Shown one piece after another: positions 24,079 through 34,356 of a DNA stretch of 64,000 bases (its first letter is position 1; each line of letters starts with the position of its first letter). A model generated the notes under the pieces. The model did not search any database. It was not told where the DNA came from and saw nothing but the letters and a program-made list of their open reading frames with translations. The position numbers and the translations under genes are program-made. The stretch is taken from NCBI GenBank assembly GCA_014773175.1, contig VXCM01003284.1:1-64000 (forward strand), read 5' to 3'. Source of the stretch: Lucifuga dentata (lineage: Eukaryota > Chordata > Actinopteri > Ophidiiformes > Bythitidae).

Positions 24079-24079
<1 letters not shown>
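23526..24079. other. Purine-rich non-coding sequence
   Basis: From about 23525 to 23830 the plus strand is strongly A/G-rich (AAGAAAGAAATTCAAGAAG, GAGGAGGAATAGAAGG). No exon seen. Confidence 0.6.

Positions 24080-24152
<73 letters not shown>
24080..24152. repeat. Compound (TG)n(GA)n microsatellite
   Basis: About 21 TG units pass directly into about 14 GA units. The ORFs on both strands here are translated repeats. Confidence 0.95.
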
Positions 24153-24157
<5 letters not shown>

Positions 24158-24589
24158 TGAGAAAGACTGCTGCCAACAAAATGAAAAGTGTCATTACCAT
24201 GTTGACAGTGGTTTTTTTGCTTTTTGACATGGAATGTAAGACAGATCACGAAATAAATTTGCCGAAAGACACAAAAGATAAACACTGCAAGAAAAATGTT
24301 TTCTTCGGATTATAGAACAGTTATTAGATGAAAGTTATTTGTATTCAGAATGCTGCTCTACTGGCTGTATTTTAAATGTTGCATCCAAAATAATGAATCA
24401 TACTGCATACCCCCTGGTTGATAAGTTTTGTAATTGGATACTTTTGGGGGTTTCTGTGTTTATCAGTTGGATTTTGGTGATTTGTCATTGCCCCACAACA
24501 CAGAAATAATTTATGTGGCTAAGCCTATGGAGCCCTGTTTGAAGGCTGCACCAGTGATCATTTAACAAGAGTTATGATGCATAACTATC

Positions 24590-24830
24590 ATTGTCTTAAT
24601 GAGCAAGATTTTGTAATTTTAGCAGCATTTTAATTGAAGATAATGCCATTTTATTAGAAAGCCTCATCCAAAAATGTGCTTTTCTTCTGGTTCCTAAAGA
24701 TAATCGATGCGCAGAGTTTGACTCTAAGAGAATTGCAATGGAATCTTTGGTCATCAATCCAAAATGGTGATCCCAGACAGTACTAATGTTCATTAATGAT
24801 AAATTTAGAGCTCTTGTGCCCAAAAAAAAT
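24590..24830. other. Possible conserved non-coding block
   Basis: A non-repetitive segment with many TAAT/ATTA cores (CATTTTAATTGAAGATAATG, CATTAATGATAAATTTAGAG) and low simple-repeat content. The minus strand is open for 123 codons, but the translation resembles no known domain. The composition resembles vertebrate conserved non-coding elements; conservation itself cannot be judged from one sequence. Confidence 0.2.
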
Positions 24831-25656
24831 GCCTGCAGCAAATTGACCAGCAGAAATTGAGGTCTCAGTTTGACTGCTGCTATGACCCACGTCAATGAAC
24901 CAACAAGATGGATGACAAATGAACAATTCTGCTTGCATAGTTTTTTTTTTTTTCCTGCTTGTAGCACTACAATTTACCAGGCATTCATTGCACAACGTAA
25001 CATGCATCAAACAAGATACAGTCTGACGGACTAAACTACTAAAATTTTACTATACCCATCTCTCACAGTGATATGTGACAAACATATAAACTTTCTGTTT
25101 GCAGAATGCATTAAAAAAAATGTTGAGATGGGTGAAAAATGTTGAGGTGGGTGAGATGGGACATTCCTATTATTCAAAAAGCAGGCTTTTGACAATATGG
25201 GTTCTGGTCAGACAAACTCCATCAGTAGAGAAATGCTGAAGAAGGACTTCAGGATGATGGTGATAATTGCAGGGAAAGGGAATCATTATGTATCTCAGCT
25301 GTGTCTAATACTTTTAATGAAATTTAATTGAACACTTCCTATACTTTACATATTTAATTTTGTGAAACTCTTCTTTGGCAAAATATGTACCTCTTTCTTG
25401 AAACTATAGCAGTTGTAATCGGGAAAAGGAGGGAGTGCATAGCAAAGCAGATTGGAACAGAATGAATACTGGAGGTCTGGCAGGGGATAGTGCATTCAGG
25501 AGACAGAGGAAAAGAGAGAGTGAAAAAGAGAGGAAACACCAGATAAGGCAGCTGTAGCTGTAAACATTTTGGTGTTTAATTTACCATAATCCTACTGTGT
25601 GTGTGTGATTGTGCAACTGCATTTGTTTTGTTGTGAGAAAGAAGTGTGTGTATACA

Positions 25657-25785
25657 GTTGTATAGATAGATAGATAGATAACTATAACAAATATGTCTAT
25701 GGTGTGTGAGCATGCATTAATTTTGAGAGCTTGTGTGTTATATGTATGTGCAGTATGTGTGTGTGTGTGTGTGTGTGTGTGTCCT
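25657..25785. repeat. (GATA)n and (GT)n microsatellites
   Basis: (ATAG/GATA)n at about 25661-25680 and a GT array at about 25755-25782 within a wider GT-rich low-complexity region running from about 25595 to 25990. Confidence 0.85.
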
Positions 25786-25990
25786 TGTGTGTTGCATGTC
25801 TTGAACATGTGTTATGTGTTCACAGGATGAAAGTATCTGCCTTTACAAATGTATGTGTATGCATGTGTGCGTGTGTGTCACCTGTCATTGCATTTGTGCT
25901 GTGTGAGTTTTCTGTGTGGTGTGGCCACAGACGGAAAGCAGCTCCCTATGCATTCATGTGTTTCTGAACGTGTCTGTGTGTGGTGTGGTT

Positions 25991-27094
25991 GCAAACTAAA
26001 AAGAGCCTCTGTTCCATGGAAACAAATGACAGGATCTGGTTTAGTGAGGCTATCTGTAAAAAAAAGATAAAAGAAACCAACTCGTAAAAAAAACGCATGT
26101 CGGAATTAGAACTCGGGCCTTTGCCAGACCTCCAACAGAGATTTCACAGCAGCTTCATCTGGTCATTTGATGGACACCAGTTTTCTTTCTGCATCTCTTC
26201 ACCAGTAATGAGCCACCATGGCAAAAAAAAAAAAAAAAAAAANAAAAAAAAAAAAAAAAAAATGCCACCATGAAATGAAAGCATAAAAGAATACATCACA
26301 AAAAAAATTGGGACTGGTACCATTTTGGGTGAGATGTGGAACAAGCAAGACAAGAAAATGACCTTAAATCATGAACCAACAAACAAACATACCAGCCATA
26401 TCAACAAGGAAGTTTACCTGCAGGATTGCCAACTCAAATATGACTAAAATCCTGGAGATTTTTCAGCTATAAAAATCAACAATTTACCTCATTCTTGCAG
26501 GGAGAAAAGAAACAGATAGTGTGTGTCCAGAATGCATATTTGCTTACTTAACCATCCAATAAACATCATATAGTTGCCCCACAGCAGATACAGAAAACAA
26601 TCCTAAGACTTTGAAATTTCAAATCATGTGGCTAATGATTTCCTGTGGTAAAGGGAATGTAAGAAAGGAAGATAACAGGAGTAAGCTAGCTTTCATGTCG
26701 TTTGCTTCTTTGTATTTTTGCTGTATATGGGACCCTGGCTGTGGTTCCATGGGGAGTCTCTGGTTGCCCCAGATAAAACGATCTATTTCACGTGTGGTGC
26801 TTTCTCAGTTTTGACATTCTTCTGAATTTGAAATCTTGGTCGAATTCAGTTTCGAGCAATTTTTGGCCACAAGGTGGTAGAAACAAAAGCAGAAGCAAAG
26901 CACTCTGAGATGTAGAGTTAAATAATGATTTTGTGTAGGTTTGAATAAATAAGTTTTTCATAATCAACTAATTCAATTAATATTTAGAGTACCATCAGTG
27001 CAGTTGCATAAATGATAAGAGAACCAAGATGGGATTTTCATTGCACAGTTTTTGTAGTTCTACTGCAAACAGATTAAATTTGTTTTAAAAAATG
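25991..27094. other. Non-coding sequence with poly(A)/N junction at 26243
   Basis: A-run of about 40 around the N (26223-26262). The phrase GGAATTAGAACTCGGG near 26102 resembles an inverted tRNA T-arm but is too degraded to call a SINE. Nothing else supported. Confidence 0.4.
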
Positions 27095-27097
27095 CAT

Positions 27098-27866
27098 GGC
27101 CTAGATTCATAAAAAATGGTGATAAGGAGTGTAGCATTGCCTTAATGTGTGCCGTGATAATTGAAGCTCATTCATAAAACTTCTCCTATGATAATCAGCA
27201 CTCCACTGTCACATTAAGGTAGCATTGCTGTGAGGGGTGTGACAGTTAAAAGCCAATGAAGATCAGTGTGTTAATGAGCTTCTGCATATTTATCAGCCAC
27301 CATTTATCCTGAGTTATCTGGTTTTAAAGCCATAAATCAGTGAAGGAAACATGCATTCTATTTTAGAGATCCTTGTTTTAAAAGACTGATACTAAAATAA
27401 GAGTTAAATGTGCATTTTAACCTCTGTAGTGTGTAATTGCACTGTGCAGGGGGAGGGTGGTGAGGGTGTATGTGAGGAACTCAGACGTGCGCAGCAGGTG
27501 AAGCAGAGTGCACAAGAACATGTCAGATCACATCAAAACTCACCATTTAAAAAATGACTAATCAGCTGAGAGAGTTTATCTGTTATTGATCTCTAACACG
27601 TGAGGCAAATACAGTCTTAACATCACCCAGATTTCATACCACTGAAATTTACAATTTTCATACCGCTGAAGCAAAAATTAAGCTGCATGTTACTGACATG
27701 CAGCTTAATTTTTGCATGTCATTTTTTTTTGCATCCTTGCCTCTTTCAAGGCACCCTCTAAGATATGTTGGCAATTGGCATTTATGAATGAGGGAACGTG
27801 GTTGTGCCATGATGTTTGTGCATAGCGATGCGGTAATTTGTGCACTACAATTTATGAATCTGGGCC
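27098..27866. mobile_element. MITE-like DNA element, 769 bp, with CAT flanks
   Basis: The left end reads GGCCTAGATTCATAAA. The right end, reverse-complemented, reads GGCCCAGATTCATAAA (15 of 16). Both ends are flanked by CAT (27095-27097 and 27867-27869). A subterminal pair, CTCATTCATAAA near 27169 and its exact reverse complement near 27782, strengthens the symmetry. A 3-bp target duplication is the size expected of PIF/Harbinger-type elements, but the CAT target and missing transposase leave the superfamily open. No coding region is present inside. Confidence 0.6.
27671..27715. repeat. Perfect inverted repeat: 19-bp arms, 7-nt loop
   Basis: Left arm 27671-27689 (GCAAAAATTAAGCTGCATG), loop TTACTGA, right arm 27697-27715, with all 19 pairs matching. 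It lies inside the 27098-27866 element but is not near its centre. Confidence 0.95.
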
Positions 27867-29229
27867 CATGTGTCTTATTTTAAACATTTGTGCAAGAAAA
27901 GGCTGTTGGGACTACAGAGAATCAGAGAGAAATTCAATCAATGAGGACGTTTTACGACTACCACATTAATTTAAAGTCCTGCAAAGACACAAAGACACCC
28001 CATTGAGATGCAAAGTCATTAAAGAACTAATCCTGCACTTGTTTTACACCAGCAACTATGTTCTTGGGTTATTTATTATAATATATATTGGCTTATTTCT
28101 GTATATGAACATGCTGTTTTTTTTTTTGTTTGTTTGTTTTTCCCTTTATTTTATTTATTTATTTATTTATTTTAAGTTTTGGCACTGTTCTCATGGCTCC
28201 TAACCTCCTTACTTAGCTGGTTGTGGCATGAGTTTCTCTGGAAAACAACCAACTGCTAAAAAAAACTCACAATAAGAGCCAGAGCAATAATGACTGCAGG
28301 TTACTGGTTCAATATTTAGAGCAATGATAGTGCCATGTATTGATTGTGGATTAGCATACAAAAAAGTGGATTACACTTTTCATCAGTGTTTTCTTCAAAG
28401 AATAGTTTAGTGTCTTTAAGGCAGGAAACTTAACCTCTGCTAGCTTCAAGGTTGCCAAAATGCAGCAGATTATTATTAACGGACCTCCAAATCAAACAAT
28501 GTCAAGTTGGCTCTCTGTCTCAGTGTGTGTGCATGTGCGCATATGCATTTCATGCTGAAAGGAAATGGAATAGAAAAATTCCACTCAATCCATTAGGGAC
28601 AAAAGGAATGAGCTTTCAAAATGCCGTGCAGAACAGTGAAGAGCACTTTGTCAGTTGGTTGAGAAGCCGAGGTAAGAGGGGAAGAAGATTATGATGGCAA
28701 GCAGAAGGTTTCATGGGAGAGGAGACGAGAAAAGCAGTTGCCGAGACAGCAGCAAAATGGACCAATTTCATGGCAGAGAATGTAGGAATTTGTGAAAGTA
28801 AACTAGAGAGAGACAGAGAGGCTTACTTGTACCTGTAAAAAAAAAAAAAAAAAAAANAAAAAAAAAAAAAAAAAAACTTAAATTAAAATGTATGTTGCAT
28901 TTTATTCTTGTATTACTTTTGTATACTGCTTACTCCTGGGCTGTGAACAATATAAAGGCATGCAAAGGAGGAGGAGTTGACATAGCAAATATATGGTGTG
29001 GCTTGCATGTACAGTACACCAATACTCGTAGAGAATACCAATTAGAAATGAATTTTTAAAAATTGCATATTTTAAAGTGCGGAAACAATGCAGAAACAAA
29101 ATTGTGAGGTTTTTTTTTTTGTGAATCGTGACTCTTTTGTGTGCTGATTTGTATTTTTGGTGAAGACTGAGGAAAATTTACAGAAGATGCTTTTGTACTG
29201 CCTATAATTAGTGTTCAAAATGGCAGCTC
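27867..29229. other. Non-coding sequence with poly(A)/N junction at 28857
   Basis: Includes (TTTA)n near 28148-28172, a purine-rich stretch at about 28650-28830, and an A run of about 40 broken by the N at 28857. The ORF at 28452 has no supporting context. Confidence 0.5.
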
Positions 29230-30180
29230 TCTATTAATGACCAAAAATCACAGGTAATGCATTTTAGATATTCCAGTTTTAGGTTTTTATAAATATCTTG
29301 GTATTCACTTAAATGAACATATGAACTTGTCCATGCCACTACAATACTCTCTGAATCTGCAGGTCGGGATTTAGGGAGAATAATAACTAAGACAAGAGAT
29401 AAAAGATATGAGCTTCCTTAACCTACACTAAACTCTTTCAGGCAGGTGTGTGCCCTATATTGGTTTATGCCATAGGTGTCTGAGATTATAAAGTATATAA
29501 ACCATGTAAAAAGATACAATATCAAGCAATTAGGTAACTTCTTGGTGTTAACAAATTTACACCGATACTAGCCATTGAAGGAGACATGGGATGGGAACCT
29601 TGTATGGTATGCTGGGTTGTGTGTGTATGTAGATTATGGAACAGACTTGTGAAGATAGGTAAAATATAAGATAGGTGTAAAAAGCTGTTCAATTAGGATG
29701 TACAAATGTATGGCCTGTGGACAAAGAATGCCCACAATTTATTTTTGAGAGCAGGCTGTGAAGGAAAATATAGTTTGAAACAACGTGTTAAAATCAGGTT
29801 GATTAGAGAAGCAGTTTTGCAAGAATTTAAGAATAAATGGTCATGTGAGATTTGGCATAAACCAGAATAAGAATGTACCATCTATTAAAAAGTGAATACT
29901 GTACAGAGAATTATGTTAAATTTAATTTATCTAAAATGGAATTGATCTCTGTGTGCTCAGTTAAGAATGGGAGTGTTACCATTTGGAAACAGGTCATTTT
30001 GTGGGTACTGAAGAGCAAAACAGACTCTGCTTCCTTTGTGATTTACATGAAATTGAAAATGAAACTGATTTTGTTTTATATTGTCCTATGTATCATGTCC
30101 CAATAACTAGCCTATTTAATAATAACAAACCATGATGGATGTAATTATTGTTTGATGAATGACTATAATATTCTAAAAAG
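29230..30180 (+). mobile_element. Degenerate LINE fragment: RT thumb to C-terminal zinc knuckle, sense strand
   Basis: Three-frame reading gives LINE landmarks in order despite stops and frameshifts. YKYLGIHLNEHM at about 29290-29325 is the RT thumb segment. VCPILVYA at about 29448-29471, then QYQAIR, LLGVNKFTPILAIEGDMGWEP and LWNRLVKI, follow to about 29665. SEYCTENYVKFNLSKME comes at about 29893-29943, then SLCAQLRMGVLPFGNRSF and CFLCDLHEIENETDF followed by VLYCPMYH (to about 30100). The last is a C..C...H-type knuckle with the His replaced by Asp. The set matches a teleost LINE polyprotein I have seen repeatedly; the clade is not certain. The copy is 5'-truncated and inactive. Confidence 0.75.
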
Positions 30181-30577
30181 TGTGTATTCTGACATCATCT
30201 AATGTCCCACTATCACACTAGACAGATAGCGAACAGGGCCCAATAAACATAAGAGGCAGGAATGAATTTCCACTCTTTACTGAACACCCTGTAAAACTGA
30301 AACACAATAATACAAAAAGAAATCACATGACATACTTCAATATCAAAAACTAAATACATTTGAAATAATATCTCAAATCACTCAATAGCATTAATATTCA
30401 TTTGTTCATATAACATTAAATCTTATACACCAGTGCTATTCAAATAAACACATAAGACTGGCAGACAGAACTCTTTACTGCCATGTGCTCCAAAAAAAAA
30501 AACTTAAGACTGAAAACGATACCTATCCCTTATTACTCCACTAGGGGAGCCAAACTAAACTGACCAATACCAGCACA
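30181..30577. other. Possible insertion splitting the LINE
   Basis: About 400 bp of AT-rich sequence between the coding fragment and the tail-like block at 30580-30790. It includes an A run near 30490. I found no terminal repeats to define an inserted element, so this may also be diverged LINE sequence. Confidence 0.25.
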
Positions 30578-30795
30578 ATGTGTGAAAGAAATATTTTTTT
30601 CATTTGCCAATTATGTGGAGAAAGCACAGAATTTGAGAAAACATGCACTGTACCAATGAAGACTGTTTGCAATAAGTTTGTTTATGGAACCAAAAATTTC
30701 TGTTATGTTTATATGATTGTGTCTTTGTGTCTTGTAACCCCATGTGGGGTGGGCCATATAGATAAGACATACAAATAAAGATTAATTCATTCATA
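30578..30795 (+). mobile_element. Probable 3' tail of the same LINE
   Basis: AACCCCATGTGGGGTGGGCC, then ATAGATAAGACATACAAATA and an AATAAA signal (30774-30779) followed by ATTAATTCATTCAT. This resembles the end of the LINE whose coding fragment precedes it. The ORFs in this block are not genes. Confidence 0.45.
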
Positions 30796-31549
30796 TTTTA
30801 AAATGGGTTATGTTTGTTTTCTTTTGTATTCTAAAATGCATTTGTTGTGTACCAACCTGGCAAGTGCCAAACTGCTAATTAAGCCAACAATTGTCCCCCC
30901 CCCAACATCGGTTAAACTGTATGAACCATTTTTTTTTTTTTTTTTNTTTTTTTTTTTTTTTTCTATTTTATTTTCTCTGTGGTGCTTTTGTCAAGTCAGT
31001 GGGGGCCAAGCAGTAGGGAGGCCACTGTGAATATACACTCTCTTGTGCAGCTTCATCTCACACTGTCATGCACACAGACACTTTTTAAGTGTTGTATCAT
31101 AGCTTTTGTTTGAACTTGCATGGTGTACATTGTCATTGTTTTCCCCTTACTTTGAGTGAGATTTTCCTTTTCATTTTGCCTATTTACTGCATGAGAAACA
31201 GCTCTTCTTTGTGCATCTATATGCCTGAGGGTTCACTAAAGTAACAGAGTATTATTATGTCATTTTGTTTAATGTGTTAATATTGGGCGTTTATTTTAAC
31301 ATCGTCAGTGGGTTATGTTGGTGCTATTTATTTAAGCAAAGGCATTATCCTGTTTCTCTATATTGCTGGATAAATAGATAGCCAACCAGACAGACACATA
31401 GTTCTTTAGTTAGTGGTTGCAGTATGCTAGTCCCATGCATTACTGCCCTTTAATGTCCCCCCCTATCCAAGTACATATTTTAGTACATTTGGGTCCTTAT
31501 CTGGATGTAGCTGACCAAACTGCACCTACTTAATCGTAAAATTATTATA
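30796..31549. other. Non-coding sequence with poly(T)/N junction at 30946
   Basis: T run of about 35 broken by the N. The rest is AT-rich and has no recognisable feature. Confidence 0.5.
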
Positions 31550-31733
31550 TCTTTTTTACTTCCTGCATCCAGATCGCAACAAACTGACATGGGTTCTTCC
31601 GTGGACTGTACCCCATCCATCCAACAAGTTTCATCAAAATCAGTTCTTAATTTTTTGAGTAACTCAACTAAAAAAACAAAACAATCTAACCAACAGATGT
31701 TGGTGAAAAGATAATCTCCTTGGTGGAGGTAAG
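31550..31733 (-). repeat. Dispersed repeat family A, copy 2
   Basis: The reverse complement reads CTCCACCAAGGAGATTATCT, then TTTTCACCAACATCTGTTGG, TTACTCAAAAA, TTTTGATGAAACTTGTTGGA and ATCTGGATGCAGGA. These are the same words, in the same order, as copy 1 at 2559-2727. Old and diverged. Confidence 0.65.
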
Positions 31734-33436
31734 AAGCCCAGGAGTGAGCTGCAAACATGGGATTAGTTGCATATAAAAGGAATATCTTCCACTCCGGAAG
31801 ATACTCCCTGTGGAATCAGGCTCAGCCAGGCATATCCACAATGTTTTTTACAGATGGCCTCAGAGTTGTGCTATAAGAGCAGTTGGGGTTAAGAGTCTTA
31901 TTCAAGGGACCTTCATGGTAAAAGCTCAGTAAAATGAAAGCACTAGTTCTTTCCTTCAGTTGGTTTTTAGCTTGTGGTGCTACTGTTGGTCTGCACAGAC
32001 CCACAGACACTTTCTTCATTATATCTGTTCAGCGATATAAATTATATGATTTCAGTGGTGCATCTTTTCCAAACATAAAGTGCCGGGGCAGGATTAGAAC
32101 TCAAGAGATTCATCCCAGAGTCACTCATGTCAGATTTAATCACCAGCACTCATTTCAAATATTTTTGAATATTGTCTGTCCAGGATTGCTGTGTATCATC
32201 TACCATCTGCATGTGAATGTAGCTTGTGTGAAGAGCTTTTACAGTGCTTGACCTTGCAGATGAAGGGAAGGGAGGCTCAGGGAGGAGGTGAGATAATAAC
32301 AGTTAGTTTATTCTGCTGTTGAGTTGGTAATTATTCTGACAAGGAGAAATGAGAAGGAAGAGAGAAGAAATGGGAAAAGGGGAAGAGTGGGGAGAAAAAG
32401 AGAGTTTGAAGCAGGGATGAAGTGAAATGAATGAGAAGGTGGAATGGAGGAAATAAATTGAAATATATAGTGACTCCAGTGCCTGATTAGGTGATTATGT
32501 ATATTATGAATAATGATGGATTTAGAGTGAGGAAAAGCTGGAGGGCTCTGAAAGAACATACAGGTCAAATTATAAATGAAAAGATTGTGCCAACAATAGA
32601 TCCCTTTTGAAACCTTTGTGGCCAGACAAGCTTTATCAGCTTGAGGCCTGTCAATGATGGATTCATTAATATGGATCATGGTGAAATGGTTTAACGTATA
32701 TTCATCACCACACAGATTTGATTTCACTTGTAACACACAATGGGAGAAGTGCAACAAGTAATTTCCATTTGTATTGGATGTTCTAATGAAGCAGACAGTC
32801 GACATGGCCATGCAGGCATCTAAGGTCATGCACACACCATATGACTTTGAAAGTCACAATCGTATGTCTTGTAAGCAGGTATCCTGAAGTTGTGGTTTGT
32901 GACAGGGGGGTCACAAATTACAAGCTCTTTCAACAAGAGGAATCCCGAGTGAGTCTCCAAATTGTGTTTAGTCACGGAAACACACGAGAAATGACACAGG
33001 AAAGTACAGAGCCTTTCTTCTTTCTTTCTCATATGCTTGTTGACGTTTTGTTGCAGATGTTATGGTGCAGATGTTGTTTGTCTCATGATCTCTTTGGCTG
33101 CAGCTGATCGCTGTTTTCATTTCTGGTCACAACACATTTCCAGATATTTAGTCTGCTAGATATCCCTCGGGTGCCTGTGACGCATCAACACATCTCTCAG
33201 ATCATGTCTTTGAACAGTTCACACATCACAATCGTTGCTCACAGGAGCAGCCTCTGATCTGGGAGATCTCCATAAACTGTTGGCGAGTGGAAAATCATTG
33301 ATAAATTCAACGAGGCTGAAATAGGCTTCTGGTTCAAACTTTGTCTCTTCTTTTCTGTATCTTCTTTGTATGTGAGTACACTTTGACTCATCCTGAACCC
33401 ATTAATCTGACATCACTGCTTTTTTATGCTCCCCAG
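31734..33436. other. Non-coding sequence; possible conserved block at 32560-32730
   Basis: The plus strand is purine-rich at 32335-32460, which explains the 175-codon antisense ORF. The block 32560-32730 (AAGCTTTATCAGCTTGAGGC, TTCATTAATATGGATCATGG) is non-repetitive and looks like a possible regulatory element. A GGATTAGAACTC word near 32091 resembles a tRNA T-arm in inverse, too weak to call. Confidence 0.3.
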
Positions 33437-33583
33437 CCTTCAAGTCTGCCTGTACATTCCTGTACAAAGGTGGCTGGACTCTTGGGCTCATGCAGTAATA
33501 GGGGCTAGTGCCTGGAGGGGACACACAGATGGCAGGGCTAAGATGAGTTGCTTGCTGGGACAGGATCTACTGAAGCTGGGGAG
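33437..33583 (+). CDS. Weak exon candidate 1 (147 bp), unidentified
   Basis: CTCCCCAG acceptor after a TTTTTTATG tract and a strong GAG/GTAAGT donor bound a segment open in one frame (first base completes a codon, last two bases are left over). The translation includes LQVCLYIPVQRW, then AHAVIGASAW and MSCLLGQDLLKLG. It is Gly/Trp-rich with no recognised domain. The end phase is compatible with candidate 2 at 33876, across a 292-bp gap that holds a poly(T)/N junction. It might belong to a non-coding transcript or be chance. Confidence 0.2.
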
Positions 33584-33629
33584 GTAAGTGGTGCTGCAGG
33601 TGCCAGTTCATAGCCCTGGTTGTTTTCTG

Positions 33630-33661
33630 TTTTTTTTTTTTTTTTTTTTNTTTTTTTTTTT
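33630..33661. repeat. Poly(T) tract with assembly N at 33650
   Basis: T run on both sides of a single N; its real length is unknown. Confidence 0.9.
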
Positions 33662-33875
33662 AGTCATCCTGTTGATGGCCTGGGGAACTGCAGGTTTGGA
33701 AAGACTTTGTGTTGTGTAGTGATGTCATTTGTCCATTCTCCTGGACACAGACTTGATAATCCAACATTGTTATTGGTGAAAAGAGGTGTTATTATCTTTA
33801 CACTGTGAATGTTGGCTTTGGTGTATAGTACGGCGGTCAGTACTGATGGCTTCTTGCCAGCACTCTTCCCTGCAG

Positions 33876-34128
33876 CCACAATTCTATCCTTGTGCCAGAA
33901 GGCCCCACATTGAGCGCCACTGTGTCAAATATCTCCACCGCAGAGCTGCTGAAGTGGCTTATATCAAGATCCTCTGGCACAAAGACAAAAGGAAACATTG
34001 GTTTACTTACAGTCCTTGAACACGCAAAAGAGGACACAAACAGACTGACTGGAGAGATTCGCCATCCATCACTGTTTATCACACGATATGTCCTTTTTCC
34101 CTTTTTGTCTTCCTTGAGTCTTCCTTAG
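33876..34128 (+). CDS. Weak exon candidate 2, possibly terminal, unidentified
   Basis: After CTCTTCCCTGCAG (acceptor) the sequence is open for 83 codons to a TAG. The first two thirds look protein-like: ILVPEGPTLSATVSNIS, then TAELLKWLISRSSG and TVLEHAKEDTNRLTGEIRH. The last part (FPFLSSLSLP) is low-complexity. The start phase fits candidate 1. However, the minus strand is also open over the same bases, with its own acceptor-like CTTTGTGCCAG, so strand and coding status are unclear. Not recognised. Confidence 0.22.
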
Positions 34129-34331
34129 TATTCAAGTGAGTCAACACACTTTAATGTGTCTTGATCCTATTTTTTCATCTGACTAGGGAGGGATCCATGA
34201 GGGATTCATGATCATGACCTATATTTAGCTTTAGATGGCTCTGAAATCATACTAATCCATGCTTCCAGTACATTAAGATGAGGTGGACACATAACTATTA
34301 ATGAATCTATTGAGAGATTTTTTGTTTTTTT

Positions 34332-34356
34332 GGGGGGGGGGGGNGGGGGGGGGGGG
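34332..34356. repeat. Poly(G) tract with assembly N at 34344
   Basis: Twelve Gs on each side of a single N, following T7. It is the only long G homopolymer in the window. The length is uncertain because of the N. Confidence 0.9.

Noticed and set aside
26095..26120. tRNA-derived SINE (inverse T-arm-like GGAATTAGAACTCG) and a similar word at 32091
   Set aside because: Only a weak B-box-like word; no A box at the right distance and no tail.
32308..32835. 175-codon antisense ORF
   Set aside because: Its Ser/Phe/Leu-rich half is simply the complement of a purine-rich tract.
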